NCBI GenBank assembly: GCA_964467345.1
Contig: CAYXPY010000026.1
Location: 1 to 27,996, forward strand
Origin: SM1-50 sp964467345
Lineage (GTDB): Archaea > Thermoplasmatota > E2 > DHVEG-1
DNA length: 27,996 nt
Reading direction: 5' to 3'
The translations under genes and the position numbers were made by a program. The notes under the pieces are model-generated. The model saw nothing but the letters and a program-made list of their open reading frames with translations. It was not told where the DNA came from and searched no databases. Of this stretch, positions 14,790-22,150 are shown piece by piece (positions within the stretch are counted from its first letter, which is position 1; each line of letters begins with the position of its first letter).

Positions 14790-15491
14790 TTATTGCTTCT
14801 CAAAGGCGTCTTTTCCTGCTCCGCAGATGGGACAGACCCAATCATCAGGGAGAGCGTCAAATGCTGTTCCTGGGGCGATACCGGTTTCAGGGTCTCCTTT
14901 TGCTGGGTCGTAGACATAGCCACAGACGGTGCATACATATTTGTCCATTTTTACTTCCTCCTTTTTTTTCTCTGTTTTCTTATCTATTTCACTAAAGTAT
15001 GTTGGTGCGGTTTTTGGTGAATAACCGCCTTTTACTTCATGGTAATACTCATAGGTCATGACTGCTTCTTGTGTTAATTGGGATGCATCTGTTATTTTTC
15101 CAATGAAGATGGTATGGGTGCCGACATCGATTTTATCGATGACCTCTGCCTCAAGATATCCTGACGTGTGGTCAAGGATGATGGGAACATGGGTGGTGCT
15201 GAGTTTGAAGTTGACGTTTTTGAATTTGTCGAGGTCTCTGCCTGATTTGAACCCGAAGGTTCCGATCAGCGTCAAAGGGGTGGTTTTATCTAGGATGGAG
15301 ACGGTGAAAAGCTTGCTTTTGCTGATGAACTCGTGGGTGAGGTTTTGTTTGTTGATGCTGACTGCGATGGTTGGTGGTTCGGAGGTGACCTGGAACAACG
15401 CGTTTGCTATCTGACCGTTTGTTTTTTCTCCGTTCGTTGAACAGACGATGTAGAGCCCATAGGAGATTTTGTGAAATGTTTTTTTATCCAT
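14790..15491 (-). CDS. hrb: Flavin reductase-rubredoxin fusion (Hrb-like)
   Basis: A 233-residue cytoplasmic redox protein. Residues 1-165 are an FMN-binding flavin reductase domain (ISYGLYIVCS, NALFQVTSEPP, SILDKTTPL, GTFGFKSGRD). After a charged linker (about 167-181, rich in Lys/Glu), residues 182-233 form a complete rubredoxin with Cys187, Cys190, Cys220 and Cys223 (CTVCGY, CPICGA). The arrangement matches the high-molecular-weight rubredoxin of acetogens, which passes electrons from NAD(P)H to a flavodiiron oxygen/NO reductase or other acceptors. No flavodiiron gene is in the window; superoxide reductase and rubrerythrin are the likely local acceptors. The ATG overlaps the perR-like stop by 8 bases, so the two genes are co-transcribed and probably coupled. 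Confidence 0.95.
   Translation of the reverse strand: MDKKTFHKISYGLYIVCSTNGEKTNGQIANALFQVTSEPPTIAVSINKQNLTHEFISKSKLFTVSILDKTTPLTLIGTFGFKSGRDLDKFKNVNFKLSTTHVPIILDHTSGYLEAEVIDKIDVGTHTIFIGKITDASQLTQEAVMTYEYYHEVKGGYSPKTAPTYFSEIDKKTEKKKEEVKMDKYVCTVCGYVYDPAKGDPETGIAPGTAFDALPDDWVCPICGAGKDAFEKQ
14946..14961 (-). promoter_or_regulatory. Internal ribosome binding site before the rubredoxin domain
   Basis: Inside the fusion gene, the minus strand has GGAGG (14957-14961), 8 bases, then an in-frame ATG (14946-14948) exactly at the first residue of the rubredoxin domain. This is as good as the ribosome binding sites of neighbouring genes and could yield a free 52-residue rubredoxin from the same mRNA. It could also be a remnant of two formerly separate genes. 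Confidence 0.5.
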
Positions 15492-15915
15492 TCTGTTTCC
15501 TTCCTTTATCCTTCATCTGGCATTTTTTGCAGATGCCTTTGAAATATCCTTGAACGTCTTCGACGTGGTGTCCTCCCACGAGGGTCCGGTCCATGTTTGG
15601 GCAGGAGATTGCGATATCATGTATTGCGCCACAGTGTGTACAGATGAAATGATGGTGCATTCCTTGTTCGATGTCGTATCGAAGTTCTGAGCCAGAGACG
15701 GTCAGGACCTGAACGATTTTGTGTTTCTGAAGTATTTCCAGGGCGTTGTAGACGGTCGTTCGGGAGAGGGAGGGGTGTTTCTTTTTAAGTGCAGAGTAGA
15801 TTTCGTCGACGTTGGGATGGGTATGGTGCTGGTCGAGGTATTTGAGGATCTCTAGTCGTGGTGAAGTGACTTTGAGTGAATGGTCTTTGAGGATTTTTAC
15901 GTATTTTTCATACAT
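15484..15915 (-). CDS. perR: Fur-family repressor, PerR-like
   Basis: A 143-residue DNA-binding metalloregulator. The winged-helix domain covers about 1-80 (TSPRLEILKYL, SRTTVYNALEIL). The C-terminal dimerisation domain has structural-zinc pairs Cys92/Cys95 (CTHC) and Cys129/Cys132 (CKKC). The regulatory-site residues align with the B. subtilis PerR set: His33 (HPNVDEIY), Asp81, His87, His89 and Asp100. An Asp at the last position, rather than Glu, is the PerR-like choice, suggesting peroxide sensing by His oxidation, though Fur-like iron sensing is not excluded. It is first in a two-gene operon with the flavin reductase-rubredoxin fusion, and its promoter holds a Fur/PerR-type inverted repeat, so autoregulation is expected. 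The ATG at 15915 lacks a clear ribosome binding site. Confidence 0.93.
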   Translation of the reverse strand: MYEKYVKILKDHSLKVTSPRLEILKYLDQHHTHPNVDEIYSALKKKHPSLSRTTVYNALEILQKHKIVQVLTVSGSELRYDIEQGMHHHFICTHCGAIHDIAISCPNMDRTLVGGHHVEDVQGYFKGICKKCQMKDKGRKQNG

Positions 15916-15940
15916 GCAAATCAGATTTGATATGGATTCT

Positions 15941-15978
15941 ATTTTGTAATGATTACAATTTAGTAGGTATTACAAAAT
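15941..15978. promoter_or_regulatory. PerR/Fur-type operator (nested inverted repeats)
   Basis: TTGTAATGATTACAA (15944-15958) is a perfect 7-1-7 inverted repeat, close to known PerR boxes. A further ATTACAAAAT (15969-15978) pairs perfectly with ATTTTGTAAT (15941-15950), giving an outer 10-base inverted repeat and three half-sites in all. The array lies just downstream of the minus-strand TATA element (15979-15989) and covers the expected start of perR transcription, the classic place for repression. Confidence 0.75.
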
Positions 15979-15990
15979 GATATATATACT
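15979..15990 (-). promoter_or_regulatory. TATA box of the perR-hrb operon
   Basis: AGTATATATATC on the minus strand is a strong archaeal TATA element. It places the perR start site near 15955, inside the operator. Because TATATATA is symmetrical it might also serve rightward transcription, although a TTTAAG at about 16015-16020 fits the plus-strand membrane-protein gene better. Confidence 0.55.
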
Positions 15991-16045
15991 TTTCTAAACG
16001 GACAAAAAAGAAACGTTTAAGAACCAGAATACATCCCCAGGTCAC

Positions 16046-16834
16046 ATGGAATACTCGCTCCTCTACCATACGATCATCCCCTTCGCATTATCAGCACTCG
16101 TCGTCATCCTGGTCACCATCATCGCAGAGAAATACGGCACAAAAACAGGAGGAGTCATTGGAACACTTCCCTCAACCATCATCATCGCCTTCCTGTTCAT
16201 CGCCCTGGATAAAGGAGTAACCTTCGCCGCAGACTCTGTCGCTGTGGTTCCCGCGGAAATGGGAATCAACCTCATCTTCCTGCTTCTCTTCGCAGTCCTT
16301 TCAAAAACAAAGCTCCCAATAGCAATCGCAGGGTCCCTGCTTGGATGGACACTGCTTACCGTCATCCTCTTTTACTCAAACATCACATCAATCGCCCTGT
16401 CTCTCCTTGTATATCTCCTCTGCTTCCTGCTCTCCTTTTTCATCCTTGATAAAAAGAAAAAAATAACATCCCAGGACACCACCAAGGTCCATTACACAGC
16501 TCTCAAACTGCTTGGAAGAAGCCTCATCGCAGGCACCGTCATCGCAATAGCAGTCTCATTCTCAAATCTCGGAACCACCCTAAGCGGTATCTTCTCTGTC
16601 TTCCCCGCCATCTTCCTTTCCACAATGATAATCTCCCACCGGGAACATGGACCGCGATTCACTGGCGCCATGGCAAAAGGCATGATCTACGGCAGCCCCA
16701 GCGTCGTCAGCTACGCCATCAGCATCCATGTCCTTTACCCAGCTCTTGGTATCCTATCTGGTACCATCGGTGCATTCCTCATCGCCCTTCTCGTGACCCT
16801 CCTCCTCTTCATTTTACGTTCGAAGATACACTAA
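16046..16834 (+). CDS. Polytopic membrane protein, two-repeat architecture
   Basis: A 262-residue membrane protein with about eight predicted hydrophobic helices. The two halves look related: the first contains GGVIGTLPSTIIIAFLFIAL (36-55) and the second contains SGIFSVFPAIFLSTMIISH (about 178-196), each a Gly/Pro loop followed by a hydrophobic helix. They are separated by a Lys-rich cytoplasmic loop (about 135-150). This suggests an internal duplication, as in small transporters or DUF3147-like proteins, but I cannot name the substrate. The ATG at 16046 is preceded only by a weak AGGT; TTTAAG about 27 bases upstream would make the mRNA leaderless. It is divergent from perR and converges on hypD. 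Confidence 0.72.
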   Translation: MEYSLLYHTIIPFALSALVVILVTIIAEKYGTKTGGVIGTLPSTIIIAFLFIALDKGVTFAADSVAVVPAEMGINLIFLLLFAVLSKTKLPIAIAGSLLGWTLLTVILFYSNITSIALSLLVYLLCFLLSFFILDKKKKITSQDTTKVHYTALKLLGRSLIAGTVIAIAVSFSNLGTTLSGIFSVFPAIFLSTMIISHREHGPRFTGAMAKGMIYGSPSVVSYAISIHVLYPALGILSGTIGAFLIALLVTLLLFILRSKIH

Positions 16835-16849
16835 CACCAAAATGAACCC

Positions 16850-17929
16850 TTATTTCTTCCCGTATCGATACAGGATATGGCAGTTGCCTTCACTGCTCAC
16901 CATACAGGGACCAACGGGGTTCTCCGGTGTGCATTGACGTCCGAACAACGGACACTGTTTCGAAGAAATCAACCCTCTGAGCACCTCCCCGCAGAGACAA
17001 CCAGCGGGCTCAGCAAACTGCGTCTCGGAAATCACCTGCAACTCGTCTTGATACTTCACACGCGCATCATAAGCTGCGTACTTGCCCCGAAGCTGCAACC
17101 CCGATAAAGGAATGACCGGAAACCCACGCCATTTCACATCAACTGGTTCAAAAACTAACGTAAGCAGCTCCTGAGCCTTCGTATTCCCCTCTGATTTCAC
17201 CGCACGGGCGTACTCGTTCTGCACCTCTGCCGTTCCCTGTTGAATCTGCCGCACCAACATCCAAACCCCCATCAGCAGGTCAAGAGGCTCAAAACCAGCA
17301 ATCACCTGTGGGATCTGATAGTCCTTCGAGATGAACTCATAGGGTTTTGTTCCAATGATGGTTGAGACATGACCTGGTTCAATGAACCCATCGATCCTCA
17401 GCTCACCCATCTCAAGGATCGCCTGTAATGCAGGAGGAATCAACCGATGACAACACAGTACAGAGAAATTCACAGGCGGCTCCCGCAGGATAACCGATGC
17501 GGTGGTAGGAGCGGTCGTCTCAAAACCAACTCCCATGAAAACGACCTCTTTTTCTTTATGGTTCGCAGCAAGCTGAAGTGCATCTTCGATGCTATATACC
17601 GTCCGTACATCACATCCCTCTGTCTTCATCTGCTGCAGCGATGATGTCGCCCCCGGGACCCGAATCATGTCACCAAACGTGGCAATCGTCTTGCCAAGTT
17701 TTGCAAGAAGCAACACCTCCTCGATTTCCTTAGGCGTCGTCACACAAACAGGACACCCAGGGCCCTGCCCGATCTCAACACCACAGCCTTTCAGCAAGAC
17801 ATCCAACCCATGCTTTACCAACGTATCTTGATGGGTCCCACAGACATGCATAAACCGGAGATTCACCTTTGCGCGTGTCAGTTGAACAATAATGTCATCA
17901 GCAAGCTGTTTATCACGCAAAGAAAACAC
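16850..17929 (-). CDS. hypD: [NiFe]-hydrogenase maturation protein HypD
   Basis: A 359-residue cytoplasmic Fe-S protein that, with HypC, is the platform on which the Fe(CN)2CO group of [NiFe] hydrogenase is assembled. Seen: FMHVCGTH with Cys30, GPGCPVCVT with Cys59 and Cys62, GFETTAPT, FIEPGHVSTIIG, and a C-terminal Cys-rich part (CLCGE, QCPLFGRQC) that binds the [4Fe-4S] cluster. The start is GTG at 17929, overlapping the hypC stop by one base (TAGTG), which indicates translational coupling. No hydrogenase structural gene or hypE/F/A/B is in the window, so these must lie elsewhere. It implies hydrogen metabolism in the host. Confidence 0.97.
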   Translation of the reverse strand: MFSLRDKQLADDIIVQLTRAKVNLRFMHVCGTHQDTLVKHGLDVLLKGCGVEIGQGPGCPVCVTTPKEIEEVLLLAKLGKTIATFGDMIRVPGATSSLQQMKTEGCDVRTVYSIEDALQLAANHKEKEVVFMGVGFETTAPTTASVILREPPVNFSVLCCHRLIPPALQAILEMGELRIDGFIEPGHVSTIIGTKPYEFISKDYQIPQVIAGFEPLDLLMGVWMLVRQIQQGTAEVQNEYARAVKSEGNTKAQELLTLVFEPVDVKWRGFPVIPLSGLQLRGKYAAYDARVKYQDELQVISETQFAEPAGCLCGEVLRGLISSKQCPLFGRQCTPENPVGPCMVSSEGNCHILYRYGKK

Positions 17930-18159
17930 TAGCCTTCCCCCTGAGACAGCATCTCTTTGAACAACGCTAAGGTCTCTTGCGCCTCTTTTTCATCAAGAAC
18001 CTGGATGGCAAAGCCAGCATGGACCAGGACATAATCACCGATCTTGACTCGAACAAGGGACACGTTTGCTTTCCGCTTCGTCCCACTCCCGTAATCAACG
18101 GTCGCGTTTTGTCTCTCCTTGTCTAGTTCGATAATCTTCCCCGGAATCGCCAAGCACAC
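17929..18159 (-). CDS. hypC: [NiFe]-hydrogenase maturation chaperone HypC
   Basis: A 76-residue chaperone starting MCLAIPGKI. Its Cys2, exposed after removal of the initiator Met, binds the iron precursor and contacts the hydrogenase large subunit and HypD. The conserved His47 (VLVHAGFAI) is present, and the length is usual. The start is GTG at 18159, preceded by an A/G-rich stretch (GGGGAAAAAGGG). It overlaps hypD by one base, so the HypC-HypD complex is made from one message. Confidence 0.97.
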   Translation of the reverse strand: MCLAIPGKIIELDKERQNATVDYGSGTKRKANVSLVRVKIGDYVLVHAGFAIQVLDEKEAQETLALFKEMLSQGEG

Positions 18160-18247
18160 GGTACCCTTTTTCCCCTATTACCTTATCTACCCATCGAAAG
18201 AGAATTTTTTTTCCAAGGAACCTGTTGTTCCCTAGGTAGTTTTTCCC

Positions 18248-18589
18248 CTATTTCTGATACGGGATTAAACAAAGGAACTTCAATGTCGCACTATCACGGT
18301 TGATAATCTGATGCCATTCCATCGGCTTAATGAACAGCACATCACCAGGACGTAACGGCTTCTCCGTCGTCTGGTCCTTCACAAACCCGTTTCCTTCCAG
18401 GATGAACACCTCATGTTCCCATTCATGTTGATGTAACGGTGAGTTGCCTCCAGGTTTGACCTCGAACAGTCGCATCGCGAAATTCTGCGCACCATCCTTC
18501 TTTGAAATCAACCATCGGACCTTGATGTTCTTAACCCCTGGTTCCTGTGGATGCTCTAAATCTACCTCAGTGTAATGAACGTGTTTCAT
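18248..18589 (-). CDS. Cupin-domain protein
   Basis: A 113-residue single-domain cupin. Motif 1 is present as G-x5-HxH: GGNSPLHQHEWEHEVFILEG with His53, His55 and Glu60 as probable metal ligands. Motif 2 is RPGDVLFIKPMEWHQIIN with His93 as the fourth ligand. Such small cupins are dioxygenases, isomerases or ligand-binding proteins, and the activity cannot be inferred. The Fe/Mn-binding residues are complete, so it is probably metal-dependent. The ATG at 18589 is divergent from purQ (107-base gap). Confidence 0.87.
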   Translation of the reverse strand: MKHVHYTEVDLEHPQEPGVKNIKVRWLISKKDGAQNFAMRLFEVKPGGNSPLHQHEWEHEVFILEGNGFVKDQTTEKPLRPGDVLFIKPMEWHQIINRDSATLKFLCLIPYQK

Positions 18590-18696
18590 TTCTGTTCACC
18601 GTACTAGCCCAGATGGCCTCCTACATCATTAATGTTGCCTTCAAAAAAACTAGAAATAAGGGAGATGTCATTACCATTCGAATCGTGGCGGGAACC

Positions 18697-19533
18697 ATGA
18701 AGACAGAAGACATAAGGATAGCAGTTGTTCGAATCGAGGGTACGAACTGTGAACAGGAGTCCTATGATGCGTTCAAACGTTTAGAAGCCAACCCTGAATT
18801 CGTTCATCTCAAACAGCTGTTACACATCGACTGTAACGCTGATGAGACACGCGACCTCCTTGATTACCACTGTCTGATGATCCCTGGAGGGTTCTCCGCT
18901 GGTGATTATATCAGGGCAGGAGCGATTTTCGCAGCACGGATGAAAAGCCAGCTTCAGCTCCAACTGAAGGAGTTTGTCAAACAGGACCGACCTATCCTCG
19001 GCATCTGCAATGGGTTCCAGGTGCTTACCGAACTAGGGCTGCTCCCTGGTTTTGATGAAATCATCAGATCCGTTCCAGACGCATGCCTCTATCTGAACGA
19101 TTCGAATCGGTTTGAATGCCGCCCGACGTTGCTGAAACATGAGAACAAGGGGACCTGTGTGTTCACCTCCAAAATCCCAAAGCACGACATCCGTTTAATC
19201 CCCAGTGCGCACGCAGAAGGAAAACTGCTCTTTCCTCTGGATAAACAAGAGGCGTATCTGAAAAAACTGGAGAAGAACGACCAGATCGTGTTCCGCTATG
19301 TCGACCCGGAGGGTAGTTATGCGGGTTATCCGTGGAACCCGAACGGCTCACCGCTGAACATCGCAGGCATCTGCAACCCACAAGGAACCGTGTTTGGGAT
19401 GATGCCCCATCCAGAAAGGACCTTTTACAAGCATCAACACCCAGATTGGACAGGGACAGGGCTGAAACAGAACATCGGTGATGGACGGGCTATCTTTGAA
19501 TCCGTGGTAGAGTATATAGCCAAAAGGTTCTAA
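18697..19533 (+). CDS. purQ: Phosphoribosylformylglycinamidine synthase subunit PurQ
   Basis: A 278-residue glutaminase subunit that supplies ammonia to PurL in step four of purine synthesis. The class I glutamine amidotransferase triad is visible: Cys104 in LGICNGFQVL, His238 and Glu240 in MMPHPERTF. The N-terminus IAVVRIEGTNCEQE (8-21) and IPGGFSAGDYIRAG (62-75) are typical of PurQ. The ATG at 18697 is chosen because family similarity begins there. The frame is open further upstream to 18547, but that part overlaps the divergent cupin gene and has no similarity. purL and purS are not in the window. The length is slightly above the short bacterial PurQ, as common in archaea. Confidence 0.95.
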   Translation: MKTEDIRIAVVRIEGTNCEQESYDAFKRLEANPEFVHLKQLLHIDCNADETRDLLDYHCLMIPGGFSAGDYIRAGAIFAARMKSQLQLQLKEFVKQDRPILGICNGFQVLTELGLLPGFDEIIRSVPDACLYLNDSNRFECRPTLLKHENKGTCVFTSKIPKHDIRLIPSAHAEGKLLFPLDKQEAYLKKLEKNDQIVFRYVDPEGSYAGYPWNPNGSPLNIAGICNPQGTVFGMMPHPERTFYKHQHPDWTGTGLKQNIGDGRAIFESVVEYIAKRF

Positions 19534-19611
19534 AAACCAGAATGTTCGAAACGCTTTTATAGAGAAAGACCTGTTCTCTACTCCAGTGATTGATGATCGG
19601 GGGACAAAAAA

Positions 19612-21105
19612 ATGAAGAAACAGTATAGTAAAGTGCTTTTTCTTTGCAGCCTTTTAGTGCTCTGCTCCTTTTCCTTGACAGTACCATGCTGCGCTGCGCA
19701 GAACACTGCGGACTGGCCTGATGGTACGTTCCAAGGGAGTTGGACGAAACAAAACGATGGGGCCTCAGGATCTCTTTGGGGCATTCTTAACCAGGGTCGT
19801 CGAGCCATACGGGGGACGTTTTCTGGTGAATGGAACACATCCGAGGGAACAGAAAATGGAACGTTTCAGGGTGTCTTCTCAGGCAGTATCATGATAGGAA
19901 AATGGCAGACGACTGGCACGGGAACAACCAGTCCCATGATTGGAGTCCTGCGTTTGAATGACACAGGGTTTTCCATCCGTCTGTTTAGCCCAGGGGCAGG
20001 AGTAGTCGGTATTATTGGAGCTCATGATGCATCGTTTCTGCCAAGACTGACCGGATCCTTTGGCGTGGGTGTACGAACCATGTATCTAATCGATGCAAGC
20101 AGACCGGAGAATTTCACCACAGACCCAGCTGATGTCCGGGAGATGATGATTCAGCTCTGGTATCCGATTGAGACCGTTGACGAAGGGACACGGGCTGAAT
20201 ATATGGATTATCCTACCTTCCAGTGGCTGAAAGGAAGATCACCGATTCCGCTGGTGACCATCCCGAATAACGCGTATCTGTTTGTTCGCCCCCATGGCCG
20301 GAATGAAACATCAATTGCTGAGGGAATGTTCCCGTTGGTTGTGTTTTCCCCTGGGTACGATGGGGTGTATCAGATCTACACTTCGTTTATCGAGGATTTG
20401 GTCAGCCATGGGTTCGTGGTCGCCTCAATCAACCATCCCTACGTCTCTGGTATCACCGTGTTTCCTGATGGACGCACGGTCGGTCTTGCGGAAGTGCCCA
20501 CCGATGCAGTGGAGCGATCCGCGTTTTTTAACATGTCGCTTCGGTCTATCGCTCAGGATGCGAAGTTCGTTGTTGATACCTTAGCTGAGATGAACGAAAC
20601 CGATCCTATGTTCTTGGGGCATTTCGACCTCTCAAAGGTAGGGATGTACGGTCATTCCTTCGGTGGAGCGAACACTGCTACCTGCTGCTATGAGGACGCT
20701 CGGTTTTGCGCAGGGTTGACTCTTGACGGCGTGTTCTATCGGAATTTCATCCCAGGCAATATCACCGTGCCTATGCTTTTCATGTTTGCAGAAGCACGTC
20801 TCGTAGACGACGCAACGATTGGTTATATGTGGAATCACACCATCGAGGACACCTTTAAAATGAGTATCACCGGCTCAACGCATTACGCGTTTACCGATGT
20901 CGGTGTTCTGCTCAGTCATCTGGTACCGCTAATCCCACCTAGGCTTCTTTTGTTCGGCTCAATTGCACCCAAACGCATGGTCAACATCACCAGAACCTAC
21001 ATCACCGTGTTCTTCGAGGTGTACCTGAAAGGAGAATCTCTTGAGCGGTTGGTGGATCTCTCTGCGCAGTTTGATGAGGTGCTCTTCGAGTATAAACTGG
21101 GTTGA
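19612..21105 (+). CDS. Secreted alpha/beta hydrolase (PAF-acetylhydrolase/dienelactone hydrolase-like)
   Basis: A 497-residue exported protein. A signal peptide (about 1-29, ending CCAA) is followed by a Gly/Thr-rich beta region (35-115) with repeated G-T-F-x-G-x-W units (DGTFQGSW, RGTFSGEW, NGTFQGVF). The rest is an alpha/beta hydrolase fold like bacterial PAF-acetylhydrolases: VVFSPGYDG (243-251) for the oxyanion region, nucleophile Ser349 in YGHSFGG, a likely acid at Asp372 (LTLDG), and His424 (GSTHYAF). Substrates of this class are esters such as lipids or cutin-like polymers; none can be assigned. The ATG at 19612 follows GGGGG at 8 bases. A TTTTATAG element near 19555-19562 is a possible TATA box. 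A Nudix gene follows after 18 bases. Confidence 0.84.
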   Translation: MKKQYSKVLFLCSLLVLCSFSLTVPCCAAQNTADWPDGTFQGSWTKQNDGASGSLWGILNQGRRAIRGTFSGEWNTSEGTENGTFQGVFSGSIMIGKWQTTGTGTTSPMIGVLRLNDTGFSIRLFSPGAGVVGIIGAHDASFLPRLTGSFGVGVRTMYLIDASRPENFTTDPADVREMMIQLWYPIETVDEGTRAEYMDYPTFQWLKGRSPIPLVTIPNNAYLFVRPHGRNETSIAEGMFPLVVFSPGYDGVYQIYTSFIEDLVSHGFVVASINHPYVSGITVFPDGRTVGLAEVPTDAVERSAFFNMSLRSIAQDAKFVVDTLAEMNETDPMFLGHFDLSKVGMYGHSFGGANTATCCYEDARFCAGLTLDGVFYRNFIPGNITVPMLFMFAEARLVDDATIGYMWNHTIEDTFKMSITGSTHYAFTDVGVLLSHLVPLIPPRLLLFGSIAPKRMVNITRTYITVFFEVYLKGESLERLVDLSAQFDEVLFEYKLG

Positions 21106-21123
21106 TGACGGAAGGAGAGGACG

Positions 21124-21546
21124 ATGCCGCAGGTGGTGACATGTCTCTTAGAGCATGAGGGAAAGATCCTTCTGTTGAGACGCAGTAACCTTGTTGGCAC
21201 CTATCGCGGGCTCTGGGGCGGGGTCGCAGGCTATGTCGAGGAGCTGGAAGATCCTTATGATACCGCGTTGAAAGAAATTAGTCAAGAGACGAGTCTTGGT
21301 CTTGATGCGATTACTCTTTTAAAAAAAGGAGACCCCATCGAGGTACTGGATACCTATGAGGAGAAACGGTATGAGTGGGTGGTGTACCCGTTCCTGTTCC
21401 ATGTTCAGGATAAAACACTGGTTCGTCTCGACTGGGAGCATGAGGAGTACCGATGGGTGTATCCCTCTGAAGTCAAAAAACTTGCTACGGTCCCTGGTCT
21501 GGATGAGGTTGTTTCCCAGCTTCTTGGGACGACAGATGTTCTGTAA
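21124..21546 (+). CDS. Nudix hydrolase
   Basis: A 140-residue cytoplasmic Nudix-fold protein, hydrolysing nucleoside diphosphates linked to another moiety. The Nudix box begins at GYVEEL (36-41) and continues through ALKEISQETSLGL. Compared with the consensus, Arg is Lys, the first Glu of the EE pair is Gln and the Gly is Ser, so the box is divergent but keeps key acidic residues. The N-terminal KILLLRRSN (14-22) and GLWGGVAGYVEE are typical of NUDT/MutT-type enzymes. The ATG at 21124 has GGAGAGG upstream. It probably shares a message with the secreted hydrolase, although a functional link is not evident. Confidence 0.87.
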   Translation: MPQVVTCLLEHEGKILLLRRSNLVGTYRGLWGGVAGYVEELEDPYDTALKEISQETSLGLDAITLLKKGDPIEVLDTYEEKRYEWVVYPFLFHVQDKTLVRLDWEHEEYRWVYPSEVKKLATVPGLDEVVSQLLGTTDVL

Positions 21547-21567
21547 TTCTAAGAGTAAACAGATGTT

Positions 21568-22149
21568 TTATGATCCGGAACTGCCATCAAGCTGGTTGAG
21601 TATCTTTTCAATCGAACTAAATGTTTGTTCCACGGTCTGACCGGTGTTGATGATATGCCAGTCTTTTGCAAGCTCTAATGCTTTGGACCGCACCTTTAAG
21701 AACGCTTCCTGCGTCTCGAACATCTCAGTTTCGCTGCGTTGTTTTATGCGTTCGACCAGCTCCTCGGGTTTGGCATCTAAAAAGAACATATACGGTGAGG
21801 TTGGCACGAGTTTTTCAAAGAACCGGTACCCGGTTTTTGTCAACCGTCTTGGGAGATACGCTGTCCCCATCAAATAGCGGACCATGATGAGTGTATCAGC
21901 AGTTGGTTTTCGGTAGTACCGTCGCAAGGAGTACATCACATCGATAGCATAGAAGATGGAGGCTTTCAGCTGATTGATTTTCCCCTGGCCAAGCAAGGCT
22001 TTCTTGGCGGTCCTGCCATAGAAGTTGTCCGACTCGGGATGTGACCGGACGATTACTTTTTCCCCTTTTTTCTCATAGTGCTGCTTGATGAGCTGTGCAT
22101 GCGTGTCTTTCCCAACACCATCAAGGCCATCCACTATGATGAGGCGCAT
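21568..22149 (-). CDS. Thymidylate-kinase-like P-loop kinase
   Basis: A 193-residue P-loop kinase of the thymidylate kinase family. It has the Walker A GLDGVGKDT (8-16), a central strand with the variant VRY (the family DRY/ERY acid is Val), FFLDAKPEELVERIKQR near the LID region, and a C-terminal NTG. The REPGG-type dTMP-binding segment is replaced by RSHPESD. The changes at both nucleotide-acceptor positions make true dTMP kinase activity doubtful. The ATG at 22149 follows GGAGG, only one base after the stop of the polyprenol-kinase-like gene, and both follow the prenyltransferase. A role in lipid-phosphate phosphorylation is therefore possible but is inference from position. Confidence 0.8.
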   Translation of the reverse strand: MRLIIVDGLDGVGKDTHAQLIKQHYEKKGEKVIVRSHPESDNFYGRTAKKALLGQGKINQLKASIFYAIDVMYSLRRYYRKPTADTLIMVRYLMGTAYLPRRLTKTGYRFFEKLVPTSPYMFFLDAKPEELVERIKQRSETEMFETQEAFLKVRSKALELAKDWHIINTGQTVEQTFSSIEKILNQLDGSSGS

Positions 22150-22150
22150 G

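Noticed and set aside
18215..18236. Inverted repeat GGAAC-CTGTT-GTTCC as a terminator of the cupin gene
   Set aside because: On the minus strand, where the cupin is transcribed, the stem is followed by A-runs rather than T-runs, and the stem is short. It could be part of the hypC upstream region, but evidence is lacking.
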